DNA from: Bacillus spizizenii TU-B-10
Lineage (GTDB): Bacteria; Bacillota; Bacilli; Bacillales; Bacillaceae
Direction: 5' to 3'
NCBI RefSeq assembly: GCF_000227465.1
Contig: NC_016047.1
Location: 3,266,857-3,330,856 of the forward strand
DNA length: 64,000 nucleotides
Position numbers and translations under genes: made by a program. Shown piece by piece: positions 10,353 to 16,215 of the stretch (its first letter is position 1; each line of letters starts with the position of its first letter). Under the pieces are notes generated by a model. The model ran no database searches. It was not told where the DNA came from and was given only the letters and a program-made list of their open reading frames with translations.

Positions 10353-10378
10353 AAGCTCGCCGGTGAGGCGGGCTTTAA
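10353..10378 (+). terminator. Hairpin terminator after pucM
   Basis: AAGCTCGCC and GGCGGGCTT pair with one G-U across a five-base loop, followed by a short T-containing tail. It ends the pucJKLM operon six bases after the pucM stop. The T-tract is short, so termination may be partial. Confidence 0.65.
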
Positions 10379-10440
10379 TATGTTTAGGCGGCTGGCAATA
10401 CTGCATAAATAAAAACCTTCTCTACTTGAAAAGGTTCCTG

Positions 10441-10466
10441 GTTTGAAAACAGTAAGAAGCAGTATG
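10441..10466 (+). repeat. 26-bp imperfect repeat, copy 1
   Basis: GTTTGAAAACAGTAAGAAGC followed by AGTATG. Two more copies of the same 26-bp length follow at 10965 and 11085. No gene covers this copy. The function is unknown; the repeats lie around the left border of the accessory cargo. Confidence 0.6.
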
Positions 10467-10609
10467 GGTCATACTACATGTTTGATTTCTGTTAAGCTTT
10501 ATCCTAACTGTTTAATAGTTTTTGATTATGCGTATTCTGTCTAGCCTTTAAACAAAATATTCATTTTTTCTTATTTGGACTTAAATCTATGTCGAAAATG
10601 ATCGTTAGC

Positions 10610-10618
10610 CATATCTTA
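10610..10618 (+). promoter_or_regulatory. Candidate sigma-K-like -10 element (copy A)
   Basis: CATATCTTA fits the mother-cell sigma-K -10 pattern CATANNNTA and lies about 28 bp before the start codon. It is conserved in the paralogous copy at 15248. No clear -35 AC element was fixed, so this is only a candidate. Confidence 0.4.
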
Positions 10619-10646
10619 TACTATCCTCACTGAAGGAGGTGGCAAT

Positions 10647-10763
10647 ATGGGTTACTCTAACGGTTATGGTAGCTCCTTTGCTTTGATTGTAGTGCTATTC
10701 ATTCTATTAATCATTGTTGGAGCATCTTTCTTTGGAGGTTATCCAGAAGGCGTTCCAATTTAA
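10647..10763 (+). CDS. YjcZ-family tiny membrane peptide, copy A
   Basis: A 38-residue peptide beginning [20 protein letters not shown]: a short glycine/tyrosine-rich head and one transmembrane segment, then a GG-Y tail ending EGVPI. This layout is that of the YjcZ family, small Bacillus proteins often made during sporulation. AAGGAGGTGG lies 5 nt before the ATG, and a hairpin terminator follows. It is longer by six residues than copy B at 15285 because the tails differ. The role is unknown; a spore or mother-cell membrane location is inferred from the family and the sigma-K-like promoter. Confidence 0.8.
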   Translation: MGYSNGYGSSFALIVVLFILLIIVGASFFGGYPEGVPI

Positions 10764-10798
10764 CAGTATGTTATAAGCACCTGCCCTGTTCGGGCTAG

Positions 10799-10826
10799 AC
10801 GCCATAAGAAGTCTTTATGGCGTTTT
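10799..10826 (+). terminator. Terminator after YjcZ-family copy A
   Basis: ACGCCATAA pairs with TTATGGCGT across seven bases and runs into TTTT. The same hairpin follows copy B. Confidence 0.8.
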
Positions 10827-10964
10827 GCTATGTTATTAACTAACGATGTGCTGACAAAGGTTCTGAACCAGGGAAATATAAACATCGTATTAGGTTCAAT
10901 CGTTTTTGAGACATAAAAAAGACCCTCCGCGTTAGAAGGGATTATAGGAGTAATCTTTCTTCAG

Positions 10965-10990
10965 GTTTGAAGACGATCTGAAGCAATATG
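10965..10990 (+). repeat. 26-bp imperfect repeat, copy 2
   Basis: GTTTGAAGACGATCTGAAGC followed by AATATG, aligning without gaps to the copies at 10441 and 11085. It is not in a recognisable gene. Confidence 0.6.
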
Positions 10991-11084
10991 AAATGTGTTT
11001 TGAGTTTGGTTCTCTGGTAAGTTAACTATGAAACCACATACTAAAGTCAATGACAGCCCAAGAATTAAGAACACACTTTTTTAC

Positions 11085-11110
11085 GTTTGAAAACGGTCAG
11101 AAGCAATATG
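11085..11110 (+). repeat. 26-bp imperfect repeat, copy 3
   Basis: GTTTGAAAACGGTCAGAAGC followed by AATATG. It abuts the broken 3' end of the rap remnant, so this repeat may mark the point where that gene was cut. Confidence 0.6.
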
Positions 11111-11112
11111 GA

Positions 11113-11434
11113 TCATGCTATAAGCTGTTTCTCCGCTTCTCTATAATAGTAGATGGCTTTCATATAGCTTTTGATCAAACTCATACATCCCTCGGAAAAA
11201 CAGAGAATAATACGACAAAAGACCAGATATGCCTTTATTTGATGCCTCTATTTTTTCAAGCAGTTCAACAATAGTTGGCCTAATTCGTGTTGTAACTGGT
11301 TCCAAATAATCTAACATGTGCTGATACCGGAATTTCATGAGAGAGAAGTAAATAAGTAAATACTATTGACGAATCATTTTATACCATTCATTGATCTTTA
11401 CGCCAACTTTTGATGATGGCAATACCGGATTCAC
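11113..11434 (-). pseudogene. Remnant of a Rap-family response-regulator phosphatase gene
   Basis: Read from a GTG preceded by GGAGGG, the minus strand begins with a Rap-like N-terminus (VGVKINEWYKMIRQ) and then meets a TAG. It continues in the same frame with HMLDYLEP, RPTIVELLEKIE and YYSLFFRGMYEFDQKLY, and after a frameshift with YYREAEKQ. These match the N-terminal helical domain of Rap proteins such as RapA in order. About 25 residues are missing at the internal stop, and the whole C-terminal TPR part and any phr gene are absent. It is a dead fragment, typical debris of mobile DNA in B. subtilis, and marks this interval as accessory. Confidence 0.8.
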
Positions 11435-11496
11435 AAGATCCCTCCTCATATACCACTTTGTGTAATATTCTAACATTTCCGATAATATGTATGTCC

Positions 11497-11525
11497 GCAA
11501 AAAAACCGCAAATTAATTTGCGGCA
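11497..11525 (-). terminator. Terminator after the 59-aa membrane protein gene
   Basis: CCGCAAATT/AATTTGCGG forms a perfect 9-bp stem-forming inverted repeat. On the minus strand it is followed by seven T. It lies 32 bp downstream of the small gene's stop codon. Confidence 0.8.
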
Positions 11526-11556
11526 GATTCCATAAACACGCAACAGCTGTTATAGC

Positions 11557-11736
11557 TTAAAGAAAGAATGGCCTGTAATAAAACAAACCTAACACGATAA
11601 CTGCCTCTATTATAGAAAGCGACAGTAGAAATGTTTGGTTTATTGCCGTTTTCATTAGCTTCTGTCCAATATAATTGATTAGATAAAAGATGATGAATAA
11701 AGTAACAACTGCAAAAATGATGCTCAACAACTTCAT
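11557..11736 (-). CDS. Small two-helix membrane protein (possible immunity protein)
   Basis: A 59-codon frame, MKLLSIIFAVVTLFIIFYLI to a YYRPFFL end. It has two strongly hydrophobic segments (about residues 4-21 and 36-54) joined by a short polar loop with two lysines. AAAAGGAGG lies one base before the ATG, so initiation may instead be at the TTG two codons on (7-nt spacing), giving 57 aa. A terminator follows. It is divergent from the 206-aa secreted protein gene. Small membrane proteins next to secreted-toxin genes are often immunity proteins; that role is inference only. I do not recognise a named family. Confidence 0.65.
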   Translation of the reverse strand: MKLLSIIFAVVTLFIIFYLINYIGQKLMKTAINQTFLLSLSIIEAVIVLGLFYYRPFFL

Positions 11737-11776
11737 TCCTCCTTTTTATAAACATTACCATATTATAGTAGACAAC

Positions 11777-11799
11777 CCATTATATGTAATGGTACCATT
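11777..11799. promoter_or_regulatory. Overlapping palindromes between two divergent cargo genes
   Basis: CCATTA-TATG-TAATGG is a perfect palindrome with a 4-bp spacer. It overlaps a second perfect one, AATGGTACCATT. They lie between the 59-aa membrane protein gene and the secreted protein gene, about 40 bp upstream of the latter's start. This is a likely operator for an unknown repressor; no regulator gene is present in the cargo. Confidence 0.45.
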
Positions 11800-11836
11800 G
11801 TATTGTACTTTATCACGTGAAGAGGAGTTGAGCAAT

Positions 11837-12457
11837 ATGCGTTTTGGATCATTAAGTAAAAAAGTTTTGTTCTCGTCCCTTTTGCTTCCGGTTACTGCAT
11901 TATCATTAGCCCTTAGTCCTGTTGACGTTAATGCCCAGACACCAAAAGAACCCGCTTACACTGAAAATACATTCACTATTCATAAGGCAAATCAAGCTCT
12001 TAGTGAGGCTAAAAAAGAAGTAAACAAGCAACTTGCATCTGGCAAAACAAATGTTGTAGTCAAAAAAGCACTGAATGTACAGGGTGACGGAATTGAACTA
12101 GGTGTCAATACTAAGACATCCGGTGAAGGCTCCATCAAAGCAGTACAACAGAAATCATATTCTGGCTACATCGCAAATACCTTTCCAGGGGCAGGATTTA
12201 AACACTCTGTTAGTGGTAAATTCACTTATGAAAAAGGTAAAATTAAAGGAAACAGTTACGATGTCTATTTAACCGGACCACTTTACTCAAAATCTCACTC
12301 AACATCAGTTTCTAAATTAGATCCTAGTGTTTGGGAGATTAGGAGTTCCGGGACATTTAAAGCGTTGAAATATACCCCTTTTGAATATACTACAAGAGTA
12401 GTTATTGGCCTTTATGGTAGTGGGACATATAGAGTTTTGACTGCTAAAATTAATTAA
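11837..12457 (+). CDS. Secreted 206-aa lysine-rich protein of unknown function
   Basis: The protein begins MRFGSLSKKVLFSSLLL and has a clear Sec signal peptide ending at a probable AxA site (VNA before QTPKEP, around residue 33). The mature ~170 residues are basic, rich in Lys, Ser, Thr, Gly and Tyr, contain no cysteine, and alternate polar/hydrophobic residues in a way that suggests beta structure (FTYEKGKIKGNSYDVYLTG). This ATG is chosen over an upstream one because AGAGGAG lies 9 nt before it and the signal peptide starts here. A terminator follows directly. I do not recognise the family. The context of dedicated redox genes and a small membrane protein would suit an exported effector or antimicrobial, but nothing proves it. 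Confidence 0.75.
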   Translation: MRFGSLSKKVLFSSLLLPVTALSLALSPVDVNAQTPKEPAYTENTFTIHKANQALSEAKKEVNKQLASGKTNVVVKKALNVQGDGIELGVNTKTSGEGSIKAVQQKSYSGYIANTFPGAGFKHSVSGKFTYEKGKIKGNSYDVYLTGPLYSKSHSTSVSKLDPSVWEIRSSGTFKALKYTPFEYTTRVVIGLYGSGTYRVLTAKIN

Positions 12458-12461
12458 TACT

Positions 12462-12483
12462 AAACCCCTTTAAGGGGTTTTTT
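12462..12483 (+). terminator. Terminator after the 206-aa secreted protein gene
   Basis: AAACCCC and GGGGTTT flank a short loop and lead into a run of six T on the plus strand. The ResA-like gene ends just beyond it on the other strand, so the hairpin may serve both. Confidence 0.85.
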
Positions 12484-12489
12484 GAGTTA

Positions 12490-13029
12490 CTAAGATTTAT
12501 TAGGTAATATATCTCTTATCCACTGGTCTAATTGTTTCATTTTCATTTCACCCTCATAGGTCCTTTCTATGGTTCCATTAGGATTTATAAAGACGGACGT
12601 TGGAAGATTAAAAATTTCCCATGATCGGTACACTTCCCCTTGCTTGTCTAAAGCAATCGGAAATGATAAGTCGTAACTTTTTATAAAATTTTTCACAGTA
12701 ATGTCAGATTCTTGAACATTAATTGCAACTATTTCAAACTTATCTTTCTTATAATGATTATATGCATCTTGCATGGCAGGCATTTCATTTTTGCACGGTT
12801 CACACCACGATCCCCAAAAATTAACAAGTACAGCCTTTCCTTTAAGTTGTTTTAATTCAATGGGTTCTCCATTAAATTGAGCTAGTTTAAAGTTTGCCGC
12901 CGGCTTGTTGACTTGTACGGCTTCCTCGCTGTTTGCTGCAAATAAGTTTTGATACAGTGCAAATCCAATTGCCGTAAAAAGGAGAAACAAAATTAACATT
13001 CTAAGCAATAATCTTTTTCTTTTTTTCAT
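12490..13029 (-). CDS. ResA/TlpA-like membrane-anchored thiol-disulfide oxidoreductase
   Basis: A 179-residue protein with a lysine/arginine-rich start, one N-terminal transmembrane anchor (about residues 9-29) and an extracytoplasmic thioredoxin fold. The active site WGSWCEPCKNEMP near residue 72 has the same CEPC as B. subtilis ResA, and the cis-proline loop is LPTSVFINP. Overall length and layout equal ResA, yet the sequence is clearly diverged, so this is a paralogue rather than the cytochrome-c maturation gene. GAGGTGAGG precedes the ATG. It is divergent from a CcdA-like gene with only 40 bp between start codons. The pair is expected to carry reducing power across the membrane to a secreted cysteine protein. 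Confidence 0.88.
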   Translation of the reverse strand: MKKRKRLLLRMLILFLLFTAIGFALYQNLFAANSEEAVQVNKPAANFKLAQFNGEPIELKQLKGKAVLVNFWGSWCEPCKNEMPAMQDAYNHYKKDKFEIVAINVQESDITVKNFIKSYDLSFPIALDKQGEVYRSWEIFNLPTSVFINPNGTIERTYEGEMKMKQLDQWIRDILPNKS

Positions 13030-13069
13030 GTCCTCACCTCTATAATTTTATTAAATAGGAGCTGATTCA

Positions 13070-13783
13070 ATGGAAAATGTGACTGTATGGTTAGCTTTTG
13101 GTGGAGGGTTATTATCATTTATCTCACCCTGCTGTCTCCCTTTATACCCCTCATTCATATCTTATATTACAGGGGTTTCTGTCAATGAGTTAAAAAATAG
13201 AAATTCTAAAACACTTAATAAAAATATTGCTATTCATGCAGCATCATTTTTATTAGGATTTTCAATCATTTTTTACATATTAGGATTCTCTGCTAGTTCA
13301 ATTGGAAGATTTTTCACCGAGTACAAAGATCTTATTAGAATGCTTGGCGGAATTTTTGTGTGTACAATGGGTTTTTTTTTACTAGGCATTTTTCAACCAA
13401 AATTCATGATGCAGGAAAAAAGATTTACTTTTCGAAGAGGCAAAATTGGCGTATTAAATTCAATATTAGTTGGCATCATTTTTGCAGCAGGATGGACTCC
13501 ATGTATTGGCCCGATTTTCGGAACGATCATGTACGCAAACTTTAACAACCCAAACACGATAGATACTTTTATTAACGTAACCGGATATTCGTTAGGTTTT
13601 GCCATCCCTTTCTTTCTAATGGCATTTTTCATCGGAAAGGCAAGAGTGTTTCTCAAATATTCAAACCTGCTACTAAAGATAGGTGGAGGTTTACTTGTTA
13701 TTATCGGCGTACTCTTATACACCAATAAAATGATATGGATAAACATATGGTTTTCAAACCTTACGACTTTATTTCAAAGTTAA
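13070..13783 (+). CDS. CcdA-like membrane thiol-disulfide transporter
   Basis: A 237-residue polytopic membrane protein of the CcdA/DsbD-transmembrane family. Hallmarks are FISPCCLPLYPSFISYITGV near residue 17 and AAGWTPCIGPIFG near residue 140, whose cysteines relay electrons from cytoplasmic thioredoxin to an outer-face partner. About six hydrophobic segments are seen. It is a paralogue of the housekeeping CcdA, with the same length but many substitutions. TAGGAG precedes the ATG. Beside a ResA-like gene it forms a self-contained redox module. A terminator follows its stop. Confidence 0.9.
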   Translation: MENVTVWLAFGGGLLSFISPCCLPLYPSFISYITGVSVNELKNRNSKTLNKNIAIHAASFLLGFSIIFYILGFSASSIGRFFTEYKDLIRMLGGIFVCTMGFFLLGIFQPKFMMQEKRFTFRRGKIGVLNSILVGIIFAAGWTPCIGPIFGTIMYANFNNPNTIDTFINVTGYSLGFAIPFFLMAFFIGKARVFLKYSNLLLKIGGGLLVIIGVLLYTNKMIWINIWFSNLTTLFQS

Positions 13784-13787
13784 TATT

Positions 13788-13814
13788 AAGACGCCAAGCT
13801 ATTGGCGTCTTTTA
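13788..13814 (+). terminator. Terminator after the CcdA-like gene
   Basis: AAGACGCCAA and TTGGCGTCTT form a perfect 10-bp stem with a short loop and a T-rich tail. It lies between two convergent cargo genes. Confidence 0.85.
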
Positions 13815-13821
13815 CTTTGCA

Positions 13822-14202
13822 TTATCTCACAGTAAGTAGGCCTTGACCATAACAACCTTTTTGACCGCCATTTTTCCCACAATATAACCTTAGTGAATAT
13901 TCTGCCGCACCAGGATTTTTATAAGTATAGTCATAGATGGATGGAGAACTGGTTAGGTTACTGGTCCAAGCTTTACCGTTTTTGAATACAGTCAACTTAA
14001 TCGTTTTATTGTTGAAAGGGAAAACACGAACTTGTAAATTTTGACCTGCTTTAACTTTAATTCTCTTCGTAGAGTTTGAAGTTTGTGATTTTTGGAGAAT
14101 AGTCTCCACTTGTGAAGCTGCCGAAGCTGACTCTTGATGCACCATAAATGAACTGAATAAAACTGCACAACCAATTACTACAGAACCTAAAAATTTCTTC
14201 AT
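13822..14202 (-). CDS. Small secreted protein with one cysteine pair, unknown function
   Basis: A 126-residue protein with a Sec signal peptide (MKKFLGSVVIGC to a probable ASA cleavage near residue 29). The mature ~97 residues are basic. It has beta-like stretches (KRIKVKAGQNLQVRVF, TIKLTVFKNG) and a C-terminal CGKNGGQKGC loop whose two cysteines are the only ones outside the signal peptide. A disulfide there is likely, making this the most natural client of the neighbouring ResA/CcdA-like pair. AAAGGGTG precedes the ATG. No named family is recognised; an effector, bacteriocin-like protein or wall-associated factor are all possible. Confidence 0.75.
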   Translation of the reverse strand: MKKFLGSVVIGCAVLFSSFMVHQESASAASQVETILQKSQTSNSTKRIKVKAGQNLQVRVFPFNNKTIKLTVFKNGKAWTSNLTSSPSIYDYTYKNPGAAEYSLRLYCGKNGGQKGCYGQGLLTVR

Positions 14203-14940
14203 GACTCTAACACCCTTTCGATTTTTAATATAATTTTACAAGTATGTAAAATACTTGAATATGTATACTCTATCATTTTTAAACACCATTATTCCAGAGG
14301 ATTCTGTATTTTCCACAAAATATACAATTCTTCTACAAGTTCATTGATCATATATTATTGTGTTACAGCCCAACTATTACCGTCCGAAGTATGTTCAGAA
14401 AATTCAAATAGAAATTCTGATTTGAGGCGAGTTACCAATAAGATGCATTAAAAGGAGTCAAAATAGATGATTTTATACTTTTTAAAGAGACGAGATTAGG
14501 AGAATTTCATGATGTAACCGGAAAGGGAACGTGGATCTATAGTATTTCTTGGACATAATATTTAAGAGGAAGAAGTTGAGTTTGAACTCACCTTCTGAAA
14601 GGTGGTTAAAAGATGAAAAATTGGTGCATTCTTGATGAAAATAAAAGCAAAAGAGGAAATCATTGTTCCTACGATTTACCCTGACGAAGCTATAAACTTG
14701 AGATGGACATTACTATCGCCCAGAAAAATCTTATAGTAACCCTAAAAGGGAGCAACGCTTTCTTTTATTCATTATATTACAGAGTTTTCCGATTTATATG
14801 ACCCATAAGTTTTTACAGTGCTATCCAACAACTCTTATACGATATGTATACCTTTCACTAACTTCAATAATGATTCAATAACTCCATAATAGTCGAGAAA
14901 GAAATAAGGGAATACCCTCTCGATCGTCTAACAGTATGAG
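14203..14940. other. AT-rich non-coding stretch with no supported gene
   Basis: No open frame with a good ribosome binding site and conserved look was found. A 23-codon frame behind GAAAGGTGG starts at 14613 but is isolated. A small palindrome GAGTTTGAACTC lies near 14577. The stretch looks like decayed cargo between the last island gene and the duplicated pucE fragment. Confidence 0.6.
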
Positions 14941-14957
14941 AAATCAATTTTTACGTA

Positions 14958-15150
14958 CGGCTTTTAAAAGCTAGACTCCCTTTTTCTACCATTCGATTCT
15001 TCTAGTCCTGCAAGCTGACCGCATAAATAATCCCGGTACACCCGCTCAAATTGCCTGCAACCTTTCTTCTATGCTTCACCTGTAGGGTGCGGGTTTTCTA
15101 AAAACAGCGTTTTGAGAGCAATCGTCATTCCTGGGGTGCAGCAGCATTTG
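14958..15150 (-). pseudogene. Degenerate duplicate of the pucE 3' end
   Basis: The nucleotide sequence aligns with the 3' end of pucE and its tail (15680-15890). In the minus frame it reads CTPGMTIALKTLF then ENPHPTGEA and a TAG; beyond it the equivalent of the ENPHPTDEE...GLAGNLCRC segment continues out of frame. It lacks the 5' two-thirds of the gene and has at least one stop and one frameshift, so it is non-functional. Its place just before the right YjcZ repeat shows that the duplicated unit once ran from the YjcZ gene into pucE. Confidence 0.88.
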
Positions 15151-15247
15151 AGATAGTGATTGATTATGCGTTCTCTCTTACACTTTTAGACAAAATATTC
15201 ATTTTCTCTTTTTTAGACTTAAATCTATGTCGAAAATGATCGTTTGG

Positions 15248-15256
15248 CATATCTTA
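15248..15256 (+). promoter_or_regulatory. Candidate sigma-K-like -10 element (copy B)
   Basis: CATATCTTA, identical to the element of copy A, lies 28 bp before the start codon. Conservation between the diverged copies supports a functional promoter. Confidence 0.4.
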
Positions 15257-15284
15257 TACTATCCTCACTAAAGGAGGTGGCAAT

Positions 15285-15383
15285 ATGGGTTACTCTAATG
15301 GTTATGGTAGCTCCTTCGCTTTAATCGTGGTGCTATTCATTTTGTTAATCATTGTTGGTACTTCTTTCTTTGGTGGTTTTTAA
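15285..15383 (+). CDS. YjcZ-family tiny membrane peptide, copy B
   Basis: A 32-residue peptide: [10 protein letters not shown], a hydrophobic stretch ([14 protein letters not shown]) and the tail TSFFGGF. Its first 25 residues equal copy A, with many synonymous changes at the DNA level, which suggests purifying selection on both after duplication. AAGGAGGTGG is 5 nt before the ATG. The family is common in Bacillus and linked to sporulation; the precise function is unknown. A hairpin terminator follows. Confidence 0.8.
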   Translation: MGYSNGYGSSFALIVVLFILLIIVGTSFFGGF

Positions 15384-15435
15384 GCTTTAACTTTGCCTAG
15401 CACCTCCGTTTTATGAGCACCTCCCTGTTCGATAG

Positions 15436-15464
15436 ACGCCATAAAAAATTTTTATGGCGTTTTG
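15436..15464 (+). terminator. Terminator after YjcZ-family copy B
   Basis: ACGCCATAAAA pairs with TTTTATGGCGT and runs into TTT. It is the same structure as after copy A. Confidence 0.8.
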
Positions 15465-15693
15465 CTTATCTATCTGACACAAACGTTTCTTAATCAGGGA
15501 AATATAAACATTTTCTACAAATCTGCATCTTTAAAATATCCACAGTGTTCACCCTAATATGACCGTTTTGAAAATCTTTGTTCCCACTGGGTGAGTCCAC
15601 AATGCCCCAGCAAGAGACCGGCAATTGATCCTTCGGCTGCTCTTTACATATGACAATTCGAAAATAAATTGATTAGACTAATAAGCCCGGCTT

Positions 15694-16215
15694 TTAAAAA
15701 CCGGACTCCCTTTTCCCGCAGCTCAACTCTTTTCTAATCCTGCAAGCAGACCGCATAATCCCGCCATACCCGGTGCAGCGGCACAAATTCCCCGCCAGCC
15801 CTTCTTCTATTTCTTCATCTGTGGGATGCGGGTTTTCCTCGAACAGCGCTTTGAGGGCAATCGTCATGCCAGGGGTACAGTAGCCGCATTGGAAGCCCCC
15901 TTCTTCCAGGAAAGCGGTTTGGCAGATATCCAGTTCTTCTTTTTGAAGTCCCTCGATGGTTGTAATGGAATGGCCGTCCACTTGATAAGCCATGGTCATG
16001 CACGCATTGGCCAGCTTTCCGTCGATTAGGATGGAGCACGTTCCGCAGCGGCCGATTCCGCAGGACACCTTTGTCCCGGTCAGCTGAAATTCCATTCTAA
16101 GCAGGTCACTCAGACGTGTCGTAGGAACGGCTGCAACCTCCCGCTCCTGCCCATTCACGGTCATTCGGAACTGTTCCTTTTTTACAGGAAATGGTCCAGC
16201 TTCTTTTACGTCCAT
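15694..16215 (-). CDS. pucE: PucE, xanthine dehydrogenase 2Fe-2S subunit
   Basis: A 173-residue small iron-sulfur subunit of the molybdenum hydroxylase family. The plant-type [2Fe-2S] cluster motif is CGIGRCGTCSILIDG..AC near residue 52. The second, helical cluster domain has CGYCTPGM near residue 113 and NLCRCTGYGGI near residue 145. It passes electrons from the molybdenum centre in PucD to FAD in PucC. Its start overlaps the pucD stop by 10 bp, so translation is coupled. It is last in pucABCDE. A weak inverted repeat around its stop could end the operon. Confidence 0.96.
   Translation of the reverse strand: MDVKEAGPFPVKKEQFRMTVNGQEREVAAVPTTRLSDLLRMEFQLTGTKVSCGIGRCGTCSILIDGKLANACMTMAYQVDGHSITTIEGLQKEELDICQTAFLEEGGFQCGYCTPGMTIALKALFEENPHPTDEEIEEGLAGNLCRCTGYGGIMRSACRIRKELSCGKRESGF

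Larger units (their letters stand above)
10523..10885 (+). repeat. Left copy of a ~350-bp direct repeat (YjcZ-family gene and flanks)
   Basis: From TGATTATGCG to GGGAAATATAAACAT this stretch is a diverged direct copy of 15161-15510. The similarity covers the upstream region, the promoter, the small gene and its terminator. The two copies bracket the accessory cargo. Together with a pucE fragment ahead of the right copy, they show an old tandem duplication later split by an insertion. Confidence 0.85.
15161..15510 (+). repeat. Right copy of the ~350-bp direct repeat
   Basis: A diverged direct copy of 10523-10885 spanning the promoter, YjcZ-family gene and terminator. It begins immediately after the truncated pucE copy, so the junction near 15151-15161 is the tandem-duplication seam. 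It is probably the ancestral location, since intact pucE follows. Confidence 0.85.

Noticed and set aside
10441..11110. The three 26-bp repeats as a CRISPR array
   Set aside because: Spacing is irregular (about 500 and 95 bp between copies), the copies are imperfect and no cas genes are present.
11513..11761. 82-aa minus-strand frame overlapping the small membrane protein gene
   Set aside because: It lacks a ribosome binding site and runs into the terminator; the 59-aa frame in another phase has the binding site and membrane pattern.
12490..13783. Reading the ResA-like and CcdA-like genes as the housekeeping resA and ccdA
   Set aside because: Their sequences differ clearly from the remembered B. 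subtilis proteins and the locus lacks resBC and other cytochrome-c maturation genes.
14613..14684. 23-codon frame with two cysteines and a fair ribosome binding site (MKNWCILDENKSK...)
   Set aside because: Very short, isolated in decayed sequence, and without recognisable family; may be the stump of a lost gene.
10523..15510. The flanking direct repeats as ends of an insertion sequence or composite transposon
   Set aside because: Each copy holds a YjcZ-family gene with promoter and terminator; no transposase or terminal inverted repeats were seen, and the pucE fragment shows a tandem duplication.
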